The notes beneath the pieces were generated by a model. The model was not told the origin of the DNA and ran no database searches. It saw only the letters and a list, made by a program, of their open reading frames with translations. Below, piece after piece: positions 38,739 through 48,380 of a stretch of DNA of 64,000 nt; position 1 is the first letter of the stretch, and each line of letters opens with the position of its first letter. The stretch comes from Bifidobacterium commune (GTDB lineage Bacteria > Actinomycetota > Actinomycetes > Actinomycetales > Bifidobacteriaceae). A program made the translations under genes and the position numbers. Location of the stretch: assembly GCF_900094885.1 (NCBI RefSeq), contig NZ_FMBL01000002.1, forward strand, positions 240,638-304,637, given 5' to 3'.

Positions 38739-40241
38739 CTACACGTTCGTTTTCATTCGTGTCAAATCATCGGACCAACCTAGAGGCAAAATGCGGTCGG
38801 ACCTGTCCGCACGGACACCGTCCCAAACGAAGAATTGCAAGGCTTCCTGAGCACTCATCGGAACCGGCCCGATGGTGTTCGACATGTGGACACCTCCCGG
38901 CGGCCGGATGCCCAGCAGCCATGCGCAATAGCCGACGACCTGCTCCGGGCTGGCCCCGGCATCGCGCAAAGTGCCGATATCCAGCGACCCCTTCCGCTTG
39001 GCAAGACGAACCCCCTCGGAGTCGTCAAGCAGCGGCAGATGGGCGTACGTGGGATAGAGCTGCGTTCCTTGCATCGCGGGCGGCAGAGATGCGGAATCCA
39101 GAACGGGCACGCCAACGGCGTCGGCGCACGAAACGCCGCACGCCATCAAACCATTTGCAGCTCCAATGGTTTTCGGCACAAGACCGTATCGAGTCTCGAA
39201 GCCAGAGGCAGCCAAAACATGCCTGATCCATATCTGCATGGCCGTGGAACGTAACAAATCGCGACCACGAACGATGTCATTGACACCGGTCAGCCAGTCG
39301 TCCACGACCACGGCAAGCTGGTAGGAGAAGATGCCGTCGGAGCGTCGAATCACCATATCCCCAACCTGGCTCGGCAGGTCGAAACGCTGCTCGCCAAACA
39401 CCAGATCGTCGAACACAACGGTCCTTTCGCCAGGACACTCCTGCGGCACTGCCAGACGCAGCGAATGACGCCGGCCAGCATCCAATCGAGAACGCACTTC
39501 ATCGGGGTGCCCGGCCAACAGTTTGCGGCATGTACCCGGATACAGAAGGAATCCATCACCCTCCTGCGGTGCTGCGGCGGCATGAATGTCGGAGCGTGAG
39601 CAGAAACACGGATAGACAAGTGGGAAGTCGGCCGGCAACGCATCGCCATCGGATCGCCGGGGCGTCTCGCCAGCACAAGCCTTATCGTTGAAAGCCTTGC
39701 CGTCAGAAGTACCGCCCTTTCGTGATTGACCAGCGAATTCCACGTCGGACAAGCTGTTCGACTTCAAAAGACGCAAAGCATCATCGTAAATGTCGGCACG
39801 CTGCGACTGATATACCGGCTCGCCGTCCCAATCTAGCCCGAGCCAGTGCAGATCGTCCATAATCCACTTATCGGCATCCTTCACCGCACGGGAGGCATCC
39901 ACATCCTCAATGCGCAGCAAAACCTTGCCCCGAGAACGAGCGGCACCGCTGGAAGAATCGCTGTGGCAACTCTTATCTTGCCGTCCGTTTTCCCCCTTTT
40001 TATCAATATCGCAGTTCAGCGCTTCACGCCGATCGATACGGTTGGCGAGATCTCGGTCTGACGCGTGCACGGAAAGCCAAGTGGCCAGCATCGCATAGAC
40101 ATTACCGACATGCAGCCTTCCCGAAGGCGTCGGCGCAAAACGGCCTATCCGCGGCGACAGCTCAGCACGGCAACCTGCAACGTTCGCTGCCTCCGCACTG
40201 GCGGCTTCGCCTGCTTCAACACCCACTTGTTCATCGCTCAT
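38739..40241 (-). CDS. gluQ: GluQ-type glutamyl-Q tRNA(Asp) synthetase (long form)
   Basis: GluQ proteins resemble the catalytic half of GluRS and attach glutamate to queuosine in tRNA-Asp. Seen here are [18 protein letters not shown] with the HIGH-like motif, [26 protein letters not shown], a Cys-x-Cys...Tyr-x3-Cys zinc site (CFCSRSD, YPGTC), [20 protein letters not shown] and the KMSKS-like RLAKRKGS. No anticodon-binding domain follows, which separates it from GluRS. At 500 residues it is much longer than the usual 300, because of hydrophilic insertions near 65-105 and 170-210 and a longer tail. The gene ends just before the trp leader; no other modification gene is adjacent. Confidence 0.82.
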   Translation of the reverse strand: MSDEQVGVEAGEAASAEAANVAGCRAELSPRIGRFAPTPSGRLHVGNVYAMLATWLSVHASDRDLANRIDRREALNCDIDKKGENGRQDKSCHSDSSSGAARSRGKVLLRIEDVDASRAVKDADKWIMDDLHWLGLDWDGEPVYQSQRADIYDDALRLLKSNSLSDVEFAGQSRKGGTSDGKAFNDKACAGETPRRSDGDALPADFPLVYPCFCSRSDIHAAAAPQEGDGFLLYPGTCRKLLAGHPDEVRSRLDAGRRHSLRLAVPQECPGERTVVFDDLVFGEQRFDLPSQVGDMVIRRSDGIFSYQLAVVVDDWLTGVNDIVRGRDLLRSTAMQIWIRHVLAASGFETRYGLVPKTIGAANGLMACGVSCADAVGVPVLDSASLPPAMQGTQLYPTYAHLPLLDDSEGVRLAKRKGSLDIGTLRDAGASPEQVVGYCAWLLGIRPPGGVHMSNTIGPVPMSAQEALQFFVWDGVRADRSDRILPLGWSDDLTRMKTNV

Positions 40242-40249
40242 TCAATCGC

Positions 40250-41236
40250 TCAATCAATCCAAAGCTCGGAATCGGTAGGCCATTCGTTTGGGGCACAACC
40301 ATGCAGGTCAATCGACTGCTCCTGCATCAGCGGCGCGAGGGCTTGTGGACCTGGACACACGTGCTCGTTGTCAAGATGCCCCAGACGGTGGCCGACCTCA
40401 TGGTTGATTACCATGCTACGGTAACGATCTAACGACATTCCCGCCTGCAACATGCGCTCAGTAGCCCCATTCCAACGAGCTTCGTTGATAATGACATCAT
40501 TGCCCACGCGGCAACTGTACTTGTCGGAACAGTTGTCCGAAAACGAGGTCATCAACGAGGGCTGCGCCAAGTATACGACGAAATCGCACTGGCCCGAATC
40601 GGCACTATATGTGAAGGTCGCGCCGGCACGAGGCCACCCGCGAGCATCGTTCAGAGTACGGAAAACAACGTTCTCAAATTGTTGTTGCACACCGGCTCCA
40701 CCGACCTCGCCTTTGGCACTCACGCAGTAGGAGTATTGCCGTACGCTCTTGCCACTTGCCGCTGCCGTTGCCTGTGCGCCAGCAAGAATTTCCCTACGGC
40801 TCCGATCTATCAGTGCAGACTGCACCGTCGCCTTGCCCAGAACCATTTCTTTGTTCCGCTGCTGCACAGACTCGTCCTTCCGCTGCTCTGCAGGACGTTT
40901 CACGGCAGGATCGTCGTGGGAGGGCCGAGGAGGATTGTCTTCCTCAGCAGCAATGCGCGCATTAGTTGCCGTTGCAACAACAATGACAGCAACAATCACT
41001 ACCAAAGATACCGATAACGTCCCCATACAATGCGTCCGATACACCGACTTGGCAACTTTCGGCGAAGCCTTACGACGAATTGCATGGAAACAATCACGAA
41101 TACAGGCAAAGTGAGTTCGACCCAGCGGCCGCAGGAAGAAACCTCCTCGGTCATGTCTCACGTTACGCGGGTCCCTATCTGACGAATCATTGTCCCTCAC
41201 GGCATCCTCCAACCCGTGTCCGATGCGATCAAACAT
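40250..41236 (-). CDS. DUF3152-type membrane-anchored zinc metalloprotease
   Basis: The protein has a basic cytoplasmic part, one membrane helix (SVSLVVIVAVIVVATATNA) and an extracellular domain. That domain has the zinc motif INHEVGHRLGHLDNEHV (HExGH...H) and cysteines likely to form disulphides. It matches the actinobacterial DUF3152 family, including the FVVYLAQPSL and VIINEARWNGA features. Substrate is unknown. ATG 41236 (328 residues) is my choice; the frame runs on to 41302 but that part overlaps the promoter of the divergent tRNA-Lys gene. The stop lies eight bases before the gluQ start, so the two genes probably form one unit. Confidence 0.8.
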   Translation of the reverse strand: MFDRIGHGLEDAVRDNDSSDRDPRNVRHDRGGFFLRPLGRTHFACIRDCFHAIRRKASPKVAKSVYRTHCMGTLSVSLVVIVAVIVVATATNARIAAEEDNPPRPSHDDPAVKRPAEQRKDESVQQRNKEMVLGKATVQSALIDRSRREILAGAQATAAASGKSVRQYSYCVSAKGEVGGAGVQQQFENVVFRTLNDARGWPRAGATFTYSADSGQCDFVVYLAQPSLMTSFSDNCSDKYSCRVGNDVIINEARWNGATERMLQAGMSLDRYRSMVINHEVGHRLGHLDNEHVCPGPQALAPLMQEQSIDLHGCAPNEWPTDSELWID

Positions 41237-41288
41237 CCATAATAGACATTCTTCATGACCGCAAGACGCCCCACAACGACACACCACC

Positions 41289-41317
41289 TTGCGCAATATC
41301 AAGTTTCTATGTATACT
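41289..41317 (+). promoter_or_regulatory. Promoter of the tRNA-Lys gene
   Basis: TTGCGC (41289-41294) and TATACT (41312-41317) are separated by 17 bases and lie 29 bases before the mature tRNA 5' end. Confidence 0.7.
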
Positions 41318-41345
41318 TTCTTTTGGCTCTTGTCATTAAGCCAGC

Positions 41346-41419
41346 GCCCCTATAGCTCAGCTGGTTAGAGCAGCTGACTCTTAATCAGCGTGTCCGGGGT
41401 TCGAATCCCCGTGGGGGCA
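41346..41419 (+). tRNA. tRNA-Lys (anticodon CUU)
   Basis: A 74-base cloverleaf: acceptor GCCCCTA pairs with TGGGGGC, the D arm contains AGCTCAGCTGGTTAGAGC, and the anticodon stem GCTGA/TCAGC holds loop CTCTTAA with anticodon CTT at 41380-41382. The T arm is GGGGTTCGAATCCCC and the discriminator base is A. The CCA end is not encoded. It reads AAG lysine codons. Confidence 0.97.
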
Positions 41420-41513
41420 CATGCAAGGTATCGTCATCTGACGGTACCTTTTCTATATCTCAGAAACATTGAAAACACTAAGGTTTGGGATTATACGCGA
41501 AATTTCCCAAGTA

Positions 41514-41548
41514 CAAAAAGGACCCGCTTCCGCGGGTCCTTTTTGTTT
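41514..41548 (+). terminator. Bidirectional terminator
   Basis: AAAAAGGACCCGC and GCGGGTCCTTTTT form a perfect hairpin with a short loop, followed by T-rich sequence on the plus strand and A-rich on the left. It ends the tRNA transcript and may also stop the convergent surface-protein transcript. Confidence 0.93.
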
Positions 41549-41613
41549 TAGCTTAACTACAGCAATATATCACCAATCGCATCGTCGAACAATCCAATTG
41601 CGACCAACCCAAT

Positions 41614-44169
41614 TTACTTACTGCTGTTCGGCTCATCATCCTTGCGTTTGCGAATCAACACGAGAGCGACACCGGCAGCGAGAAGCGCCACAACCATAAC
41701 CAGCACCGCCAACACGCCAACACCGGTATGCGCCAACGCACCCCTGAAAGTGGACGGACCCTTTTTCGAATTGAAAGCGTGACGAGCAGGATCATTCTTG
41801 GAGTTCTCTCCAACAGGATCATCGACCTTCTCCCACTGGGCGTAAGCCTTCCTTGCCGAAATCACCCGAGCCGAGAAATCAAACGGATCGTGACCCTCGG
41901 GATCCGAAGTCCATCCCTTGAAACGATATCCTTTACGAACCGGATCCGCAGGCTTGAATGCAAGATCGCCATGCGCTACGCTCTGCGAACTAACGTTCGA
42001 ACCGCCTTGAGTATCGAACTGCACTGGATGGACAATCCGCTTCCAAATACCGTACACCGTCGTGCCATCAGGCAAGGCGGAATCAAAATTGAACGGAGTA
42101 GAACCATCCTTGCTCAGAGACCATCCGACAAACTCGAAGCCCTCACGCACCGGATTCGCCGGTTTGCCGGGAATACCGTTGTCGGCAGGTTCGGTCGTAA
42201 AGACCGGAGTGCCGTTCTGTTCATCGAAATGGACTTTCGCCTTCTTCCACTTCGCATGCAAGGTGATGGTATTGGTCACTGCGTCATCAAACGGGTATGG
42301 ATCGGTTCCATCCTCGTTACGCCCCCAGCCTTCGAAGACGTAACCGGGCCTGACCGGATCTGCGGGCCGTTTCGCGGTCCCGTTATAGTCGACGCTCTGC
42401 ACCGGCGGAGCAGCCACAGACGGACTGCCTGTTTCGAACTTTACATCATACTTGTTGACGTCCCACTGCGCGTGCAGAACGATGTCATCGGTAACCGGGT
42501 CATTCGCGATATCGAAGGGATGCTTACCTTCCTTATCAAGGGTCCACCCTTTAAAGGTGTGGCCCACCTTGGTGGGAGCAGTCGGAGCACTCGCATGCTC
42601 CTGGAAAGGCACACTCTGTCTATCCGCCAATGTGCTGCCGCCGACGGAATCCTTGAAATCGACATTGAACTTGTGTTTCTCCCACTGTGCATGCAGTGTC
42701 ACATCGCCGGTGACCAGCGTATTAGCAAAATCATAGTTGCTACCGGCACCGTTCTCGTTCAAGGACCAACCTTTAAAATCATAACCATGAGATTTCGGAT
42801 CTTCCGGAGCCGTAACTTTCCCGTCATACTCGATGACTTGATCAGGAGGATTACTGACGTCACTCTTATGCGTCACGAACGTGGCCTTGTACTTCTTCGC
42901 GACCCACGTCAACTTCACTTCGGAAGCAGAATCAAACTTATAATCAGTCGGAAGGCATCCAGTTACACCATCCTTCTGCCAACAAGGCGTATAACCCACT
43001 TTCGACCTGGTCGGGAACGGCACACTCGACGGAGTGCCAATGACCTCCGAACCAATTTCCGTGGTACCGTCAACATCAAAGAAGATCACCTTTACTTTTA
43101 CGACCTGATTCACGAAGCCTTCGAACTTGAAGTTCTTGGAACCTCCTACCAAAGCCGAAAATCCCAGACCATGAATATCGGCCTTCGGGGAGCGCCATTC
43201 CACATAACCTTCACGGATATTCACATCTCCGCCTACGGGATCAGAACCCGTGATAGGCGCGTATGTTTTGGGATTGCCATCAGCAACGACAGCATCATAT
43301 ATCTTGTACGATTCACCTGGATTGCTCACTTGATAATCAGGATACTGACATACTTGTTCGTCTGCAGAAAACGCGTCCAATTGAGTCAAGAGACTGGACA
43401 AAGACGAGATGTCAATAATGTGGTTCGAATCGAGATTCAACTCTTTTAACGAGGTTAGTGCCCCCAGCCCGGACGGATCCTGAATGTCATTATCGCTTAG
43501 GCTAACGCTTGTCAGATTGTGCAATTGCGCAATCCAAGCGATATTCGACTTTGGTTTGGTCGAATCTGCCAGCCACGCATCGTATACAGTTGCACCTATT
43601 TTGCATGTCTCTAAGCGCAGACGTTCCAAGCCGGGGCTGTAGCGCGGCAGCAAATCAAATTTATCCTCACCTGCAAATTTCTTGATCGACAAATCCTTGA
43701 GATTGTGCAACTGGTCAAGATATTCGATATTCTTAAATTGTTTAGCGGCCAATGTCAGTTTCGTCAGCTTCTTCAAACTCCGCAGCACGGCGAATTCCTC
43801 TGATGGAGTGGAAGCATCTGTGAGAGTGAGCTCTTCCAGGTTAGTCAACTTCTCAAGGTTCTTGATATGTGGTGCATCAGGAAGATTCAACGCTTTAACC
43901 ATGTCCGCATATGCCTGAGACAATACAGAGGTATCCCTCAAAGTCGTACCAACACCTTGAGCCTGTAAGGCTCTGACTACTTTAGCAGCCACATCTCTAC
44001 CAAAACACTGTCTTATTGTGCTGGTCCCGACGATGCATTCCCCTGCACCATCCTCATCTGCATAAGCACTGGACGGCACCGCCAACAGACCGGTCACAGC
44101 CAAGGCGACGGCGACAAGCACTGCGGTCGCACGTCCACCCAATAACCGAATACCGTTCCTCAAACCCAT
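41614..44169 (-). CDS. Cell-wall-anchored internalin-like protein (LRR plus InlB repeats)
   Basis: The 851 residues start with a signal peptide (basic MGLRNGIRLLGGR, hydrophobic core, cut near AYA-DE at 37). A leucine-rich repeat block follows (about 90-270, units such as LEKLTNLEELTLTDAS, LDQLHNLKDLSI and LGALTSLKELNLDSN). After an Ig-like linker come about five InlB B-repeats of 70 residues (GYDFKGWSLN, GHTFKGWTLD, GYVFEGWGRN, GFEFVGWSLS, GYRFKGWTSD). The end carries LAHTG, a hydrophobic helix and RKRK, a sortase sorting signal with Ala and His in place of the usual LPxTG residues. Domain order matches internalins. Adhesion to host or matrix is inferred. Confidence 0.88.
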   Translation of the reverse strand: MGLRNGIRLLGGRATAVLVAVALAVTGLLAVPSSAYADEDGAGECIVGTSTIRQCFGRDVAAKVVRALQAQGVGTTLRDTSVLSQAYADMVKALNLPDAPHIKNLEKLTNLEELTLTDASTPSEEFAVLRSLKKLTKLTLAAKQFKNIEYLDQLHNLKDLSIKKFAGEDKFDLLPRYSPGLERLRLETCKIGATVYDAWLADSTKPKSNIAWIAQLHNLTSVSLSDNDIQDPSGLGALTSLKELNLDSNHIIDISSLSSLLTQLDAFSADEQVCQYPDYQVSNPGESYKIYDAVVADGNPKTYAPITGSDPVGGDVNIREGYVEWRSPKADIHGLGFSALVGGSKNFKFEGFVNQVVKVKVIFFDVDGTTEIGSEVIGTPSSVPFPTRSKVGYTPCWQKDGVTGCLPTDYKFDSASEVKLTWVAKKYKATFVTHKSDVSNPPDQVIEYDGKVTAPEDPKSHGYDFKGWSLNENGAGSNYDFANTLVTGDVTLHAQWEKHKFNVDFKDSVGGSTLADRQSVPFQEHASAPTAPTKVGHTFKGWTLDKEGKHPFDIANDPVTDDIVLHAQWDVNKYDVKFETGSPSVAAPPVQSVDYNGTAKRPADPVRPGYVFEGWGRNEDGTDPYPFDDAVTNTITLHAKWKKAKVHFDEQNGTPVFTTEPADNGIPGKPANPVREGFEFVGWSLSKDGSTPFNFDSALPDGTTVYGIWKRIVHPVQFDTQGGSNVSSQSVAHGDLAFKPADPVRKGYRFKGWTSDPEGHDPFDFSARVISARKAYAQWEKVDDPVGENSKNDPARHAFNSKKGPSTFRGALAHTGVGVLAVLVMVVALLAAGVALVLIRKRKDDEPNSSK
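41827..42882 (-). repeat. InlB-type coding repeats (about five units)
   Basis: Five units of about 210 bases encode roughly 70 residues each of the internalin-like protein. They share the glycine-aromatic-x-aromatic-x-GW core and an LHAQW/LHAKW end. They are more diverged from one another than those in the surface protein at 22.7 kb, pointing to an older array. Confidence 0.75.
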
Positions 44170-44201
44170 ACAACCCTCTCTTTGCCGCTTCCCACAGAAC
44201 C

Positions 44202-44219
44202 GTGCTGCATGTACAGCAC
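44202..44219 (-). promoter_or_regulatory. Inverted repeat upstream of the internalin-like gene
   Basis: Arms GTGCTG and CAGCAC, six bases apart, lie 33 bases before the start codon of the gene at 41614-44169. The site could be an operator or a leader hairpin. Confidence 0.4.
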
Positions 44220-44434
44220 TTTCCGCATGATTAAAGTTCTACGAGATAGTATCACTAACGGCTAACCGATATCTTTTTGAGATAATTTTGTCTAGTGCAA
44301 TGTTCAACAGAATCAATCATTTGGTGTGGTAACCGTACACTGGAATCACCCATATCAGACTGGGCATGATGGACATCCGGCTCAGGAAGCGATCACTCAA
44401 GCGGACAATGAGACGCTCGCCGTCGGTGGCTGTG

Positions 44435-45934
44435 CTATTCCCCTACAGAATGCATCTGAACAGGCTGGTGCTTGCGGATCCTGACGGAAACGAGAGTCAA
44501 CACCAATGCCACCACCGAAAGCCCGATAAGCAAGGCGAAGGCATTTTCTCCCCCATCAATCGAAGCAACTTTGATGTCGTCAGGGAAATGGGCCTCACTC
44601 AAGGAAAGCGAGGAAGAAAGCACGCTCGTGCCCAAGGATCCCGCATACTGCTGTAACACGTTGAACAACGAGTTGAAATTGGTCTGCCGTTCGACGGGAA
44701 CGAATTTGCTCGCATCCGACATGGTATTGCCGTAGCCAAAATTGAATCCAGCACGTAGGAACATATAGAGCAGCGCCAGCAACACAACGGACGCCTTATC
44801 TGTCATGAACCAAAGGGCCACCGCGCCGACAAGCAGCGAACTATTGGAGATAAGCAACACCAACGTCGGACCACGCCGATCATAGACCTTGCCGACCAAC
44901 GGGGCAATGAAGGCACCCAGCAGGGAGCCCGGGAGCAGCATGAGCCCTGCGGTCAGAGAATCGATACCAAGGAGATTTTCCGCGAACACGGGCAAGAGGA
45001 AGGAACTGCCAATATTAATGAACTGCAAAACCGCATAGTTCACACCGCGCAAAGCGACGATCGGTTTGCACAACAGCCGCAGGTCAAGCAGCGGCCACTT
45101 GGCATTCAGGCAACGCCACACAAACAAACCGAGCAGCAACACGGAAGCACCAATGGCAATGCCCACACGATACGACCACCCGCCGTTGACCCCAATCTGG
45201 TCGAAAATCTGTGTGAAACTGACCATAAACAGGCTCAGCAGCACGAGTCCTATGCCATCAAACGATTCATCTGCGCCCTTGGCTTTCAGACGCAGGTTTG
45301 TCTCACCCAAAATCCATGCGATGACGAGCAACGGCAACGTCAGCACGAAAATAATGCGCCAAGAGAAGTAGTGGTTGATAAGGCCGCCATAAGTCGGGCC
45401 TAAAGCCGGTGCAAACGAGGTAACCATGTTGGCAAGCCCAATGTAGGTGCCGCGACGGCTTATAGGTACGAGGGAAAGAATCGCATGAATCAGCAGCGGT
45501 GTGGAAATACCCGTGGCCGCGGCCTGCAATAGACGAGCGAGCAGAAGGAGCCAGTAATCCAGAGGCAGGCAGCACAAGACGGTGCCGACGATGCTGACGA
45601 CGACTGCACAGCGGAACAGGGGGCGTGTATCGAAACGTTTGAGCAGGAACGCCGAGGTGCTCATGACGATGGTCACCATAAGCAGATAGCCGGAAGTCAG
45701 CAGCTGTATAGTCGAAAGCGGCAAACCGAACTCATGGGTCATTGTCGTGAACGTGACGTTCAGCGAGGTCTCGGTCAAAATTCCGATAAATGAAAGTAAG
45801 GCTGCCGCTGCGATGGAAAGGTTTGTCTGCGTCGAAACACGTTCTTCTTGCAAAATCTCGGACCTCAATACGCTCTGCCAAATCAGGTACTCAGGGTATA
45901 GATGAAAATCTGCACACCCCGACCCTCCGGACAT
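44435..45934 (-). CDS. MFS drug:proton antiporter, DHA2-like
   Basis: Membrane exporter with about 14 hydrophobic segments over 499 residues, typical of the EmrB/QacA (DHA2) branch. Motifs include LLTSGYLLMVTIVMSTSAFL at the second helix, LARLLQAAATGISTPLL (motif B with Arg), the motif C-like GLANMVTSFAPALGPTYGG, and VGKVYDRRGP (motif A-like loop in the second half). Length and topology agree. ATG 45934 has GAGG upstream; the first 30 residues are not membrane-like, so a later start is possible. Its substrate is unknown. It is not next to a regulator gene. Confidence 0.85.
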   Translation of the reverse strand: MSGGSGCADFHLYPEYLIWQSVLRSEILQEERVSTQTNLSIAAAALLSFIGILTETSLNVTFTTMTHEFGLPLSTIQLLTSGYLLMVTIVMSTSAFLLKRFDTRPLFRCAVVVSIVGTVLCCLPLDYWLLLLARLLQAAATGISTPLLIHAILSLVPISRRGTYIGLANMVTSFAPALGPTYGGLINHYFSWRIIFVLTLPLLVIAWILGETNLRLKAKGADESFDGIGLVLLSLFMVSFTQIFDQIGVNGGWSYRVGIAIGASVLLLGLFVWRCLNAKWPLLDLRLLCKPIVALRGVNYAVLQFINIGSSFLLPVFAENLLGIDSLTAGLMLLPGSLLGAFIAPLVGKVYDRRGPTLVLLISNSSLLVGAVALWFMTDKASVVLLALLYMFLRAGFNFGYGNTMSDASKFVPVERQTNFNSLFNVLQQYAGSLGTSVLSSSLSLSEAHFPDDIKVASIDGGENAFALLIGLSVVALVLTLVSVRIRKHQPVQMHSVGE

Positions 45935-46083
45935 GCAACAGCCTCATTATACGGCGGTCGCCACAATTATTGGACAAGTGTGACCCACTCAACAATCGGA
46001 CAATCAACGGCTCAGCTATTATTCGGCGCTTTCAACACCATATGGCGCCAATGCCTCATTCAGATTTTGCTGCTGAGCAAAAC

Positions 46084-46123
46084 ATAAAATCCCGCCCGTA
46101 CTGGTGGTATGAGCGGGATTTTC
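46084..46123 (-). terminator. Terminator after rplI
   Basis: On the minus strand AAAATCCCGC and GCGGGATTTT pair around a central loop, with TTTTATG following. It ends the rpsF-ssb-rpsR-rplI transcript. Confidence 0.9.
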
Positions 46124-46161
46124 GCTTAAGCTTAGAGTATTAAACCCAATATGGTGTGAAA

Positions 46162-46608
46162 TTACTCAGCGACGACCTTGACGGTGAAGTTCGCGGAGAT
46201 TTCGGGGTGCAGAGCCACGGTGGCGGGGAATTCGCCGGTGGTCTTGATGTTCTCGACCTGAATTGCCTTCGGATCGACAGCGGCCTTGGACTCGAGTGCG
46301 GTGGCGATGTCGAGGGCGGAAATGCCACCGAACAGCTTGCCGGACTCGGAAACCTTGGCGCTCAGCTCAACGGTGGTGCCGTCGATTGCAGCCTTGGCAG
46401 CCACAGCGTCCTCACGGGTAGCCACGGACTTGGCCAGGCGTGCACGCTTCATGGCCTCGATCTGGGAAGCGGCGCCCTTGCTCCACGCGAAGGCCATGCC
46501 CTGCGGAATAAGGTAGTTGCGCGCGTAACCGGCCTTGACCTCAACGACGTCACCGGAGTGACCGAGGTTCGCGACGGACTTGGTAAGAATAACTTTAGTT
46601 TCAGCCAT
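46162..46608 (-). CDS. rplI: 50S ribosomal protein L9
   Basis: L9 binds 23S rRNA near the base of the L1 stalk and supports reading-frame fidelity. The 148 residues show the N-terminal fold [40 protein letters not shown], a central helix and a C-terminal lobe. AGGAAGGC precedes ATG 46608. It is the last gene of the four-gene operon. Confidence 0.98.
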   Translation of the reverse strand: MAETKVILTKSVANLGHSGDVVEVKAGYARNYLIPQGMAFAWSKGAASQIEAMKRARLAKSVATREDAVAAKAAIDGTTVELSAKVSESGKLFGGISALDIATALESKAAVDPKAIQVENIKTTGEFPATVALHPEISANFTVKVVAE

Positions 46609-46625
46609 TGTTCCTTGCCTTCCTA

Positions 46626-46874
46626 TCAGCGACCGTTGGTGGCGTACGGCAACAGAGCCATCTCACGCGCGTTCTTGATAGCGCGGGAAATTTCACGCTG
46701 TTCCTGAATCGAAACGCCCGTGATACGGCGGGAGCGAATCTTGCCGCGGTCGGAGATGAACTTACGAAGCAAAGCGGTGTCCTTGTAATCGATCTCGGTG
46801 ACCTTCGCGGTCTTCAGCGGGTTCGGCTTTTTCTTGAACGGCTTGACTGGTGGTTTTGGCCTTTTACGTGACAT
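46626..46874 (-). CDS. rpsR: 30S ribosomal protein S18
   Basis: S18 lies on the 30S platform beside S6, which is encoded first in this operon. The 82 residues contain [40 protein letters not shown] and the end AREMALLPY. There is no Cys4 zinc motif, so this is the zinc-independent (C-) paralogue form. It sits 17 bases before rplI. Confidence 0.97.
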   Translation of the reverse strand: MSRKRPKPPVKPFKKKPNPLKTAKVTEIDYKDTALLRKFISDRGKIRSRRITGVSIQEQREISRAIKNAREMALLPYATNGR

Positions 46875-46937
46875 ATCAATGTCTCCTTAACACTTAAATA
46901 ACGTCTATTCTGTGGTTTTACGCTTCTTACAGAGCGC

Positions 46938-47543
46938 TTAGAACTCCGGCTCGTCGGAATCTCCACCGAAATCGGAGTTGCCTCCGAAACTGGAGAATCC
47001 ATCGCCCGAACCAGCGGAGTTGCCCCACGGATCGGCTGCGGGGGCCGACTGGCCTCCCTGCGCCTGCTGAGCCGAAGCTCCACCAGAGTAGCCAGCGCCA
47101 CCCTGATATCCGCCGTTACCGCCGCCGTTGAAACCGCCACCGTTGTGGGAACCGCCCTGGAACCCACCGTTGGAAGCAGCTTGACGTTGCACCTGAGCGG
47201 TGGCATAGCGCAGCGAGGGGCCGATTTCGTCAACCGTAAGCTCGACGACCGTGCGGTTCGAACCGTCATTGGCGGTGTACGAACGCTGTGACAGACGACC
47301 CTGCGCAATCACTCGCATGCCCTTGGACAGGCTCGACGCGCAATGGTCGGCCATATCCCGCCACGCGGAACAGCGCATGAACAGGGGTTGCCCGTCCTCC
47401 CACTGATTCGTGTTGCGGTTGAATGTCCGCGGCGTCGAAGCAATCGTGAAACTCGCGACCGAAGCACCGCTACCAATAGTGCGCAACTCCGGGTCAGCCG
47501 TCAGGTTGCCCACGATCGTGATAATCGTATCTCCCGATGCCAT
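46938..47543 (-). CDS. ssb: Single-stranded DNA-binding protein
   Basis: SSB coats single-stranded DNA in replication and repair. The OB fold (about 1-110) has [40 protein letters not shown] and [17 protein letters not shown] Gly/Gln/Ser-rich disordered linker (about 115-190) leads to the acidic tip DSDEPEF, which recruits partner proteins. AGGAAGG lies before ATG 47543 (201 residues); an ATG further up would add five residues. It lies between rpsF and rpsR. Confidence 0.97.
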   Translation of the reverse strand: MASGDTIITIVGNLTADPELRTIGSGASVASFTIASTPRTFNRNTNQWEDGQPLFMRCSAWRDMADHCASSLSKGMRVIAQGRLSQRSYTANDGSNRTVVELTVDEIGPSLRYATAQVQRQAASNGGFQGGSHNGGGFNGGGNGGYQGGAGYSGGASAQQAQGGQSAPAADPWGNSAGSGDGFSSFGGNSDFGGDSDEPEF

Positions 47544-47629
47544 GCTTGCCTTCCTCATAAGCCTTTGGCGCTTCGATAACTATGAAGCACAAAGCGAATA
47601 GACTAAATTTATTATTCCCTCAAACGGAC

Positions 47630-47926
47630 TTACTTGGCGTCCTTGCGAAGGATCTTCGTGCGAATAATGGACTCGTTCAGGTTCATGACACGGTCCAACT
47701 CGTCGCTCACTGCAGGCTCGCAGCTGTAGTTGACTACAACGTAGTTGCCTTCGGTCTTGCCATCGATCTCATAGGCAAGCTTGCGACGTCCCCAGATATC
47801 GGGGTCGGAAACGGAACCGCCTTCTTTGGTGACGATTTCCATGTGTTCGTTCGTCAGCTTCTTCAGGGCTCGCTCGTCAAGCTCCGGATCGGCGATGAAC
47901 ATCAGTTCATACTTGTGTGCAGACAT
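47630..47926 (-). CDS. rpsF: 30S ribosomal protein S6
   Basis: S6 pairs with S18 on the small-subunit platform. The 98 residues begin MSAHKYELMFIADPEL and hold GRRKLAYEIDGKTEGNYVVV. AAGGAGGTGG precedes ATG 47926, which decides the start; the longer open frame to 48031 is not ribosomal-protein-like. It opens the rpsF-ssb-rpsR-rplI operon, whose promoter should lie in 47927-48200. Confidence 0.97.
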   Translation of the reverse strand: MSAHKYELMFIADPELDERALKKLTNEHMEIVTKEGGSVSDPDIWGRRKLAYEIDGKTEGNYVVVNYSCEPAVSDELDRVMNLNESIIRTKILRKDAK

Positions 47927-48380
47927 CACCCACCTCCTTCGGACTACAGTCGGCCGCGGTCTTTCCGCGACAGGAGTGTGTATGCATGCCATCTCAGGAC
48001 GCGAAACCACGCCAAAACATAGCTTTTCCATAGTAGGGGCTGGCGACGACTTCCAGTAATTCCGAAGCTTAGGCCATATCGCCCGAACCGCACACGTAAA
48101 GAGCGGTGCCTGATCCCTTCGGTATTCGTATCAACAGCCAATCGATACATAATCAACGAAGCGATTCAGACGTCAATTCAGAAATTGGCGATTCTCGAAC
48201 CACCAACGACAAACCACGAAGGTCCGTCAATTCGGCGCAACCCGCTACACCCGATTTGCGCGGGGTTCCCTGTACCATTGGTAGACGGTTTCTATAATTC
48301 ATCTTTGCCTCGTTTAGGTTCGGCGCTTAGGTGCCGAGTTGCTGGCTCGAACGCAAAGTCTATGTATCGGAAGGCGAGAC
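47927..48380. other. Divergent intergenic region (rpsF and prs)
   Basis: No gene is seen. A good -10 element TATAAT (48293-48298) serves prs on the plus strand, with a poor -35 about 16 bases before it. The rpsF promoter must also lie here but is not obvious. Confidence 0.5.
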
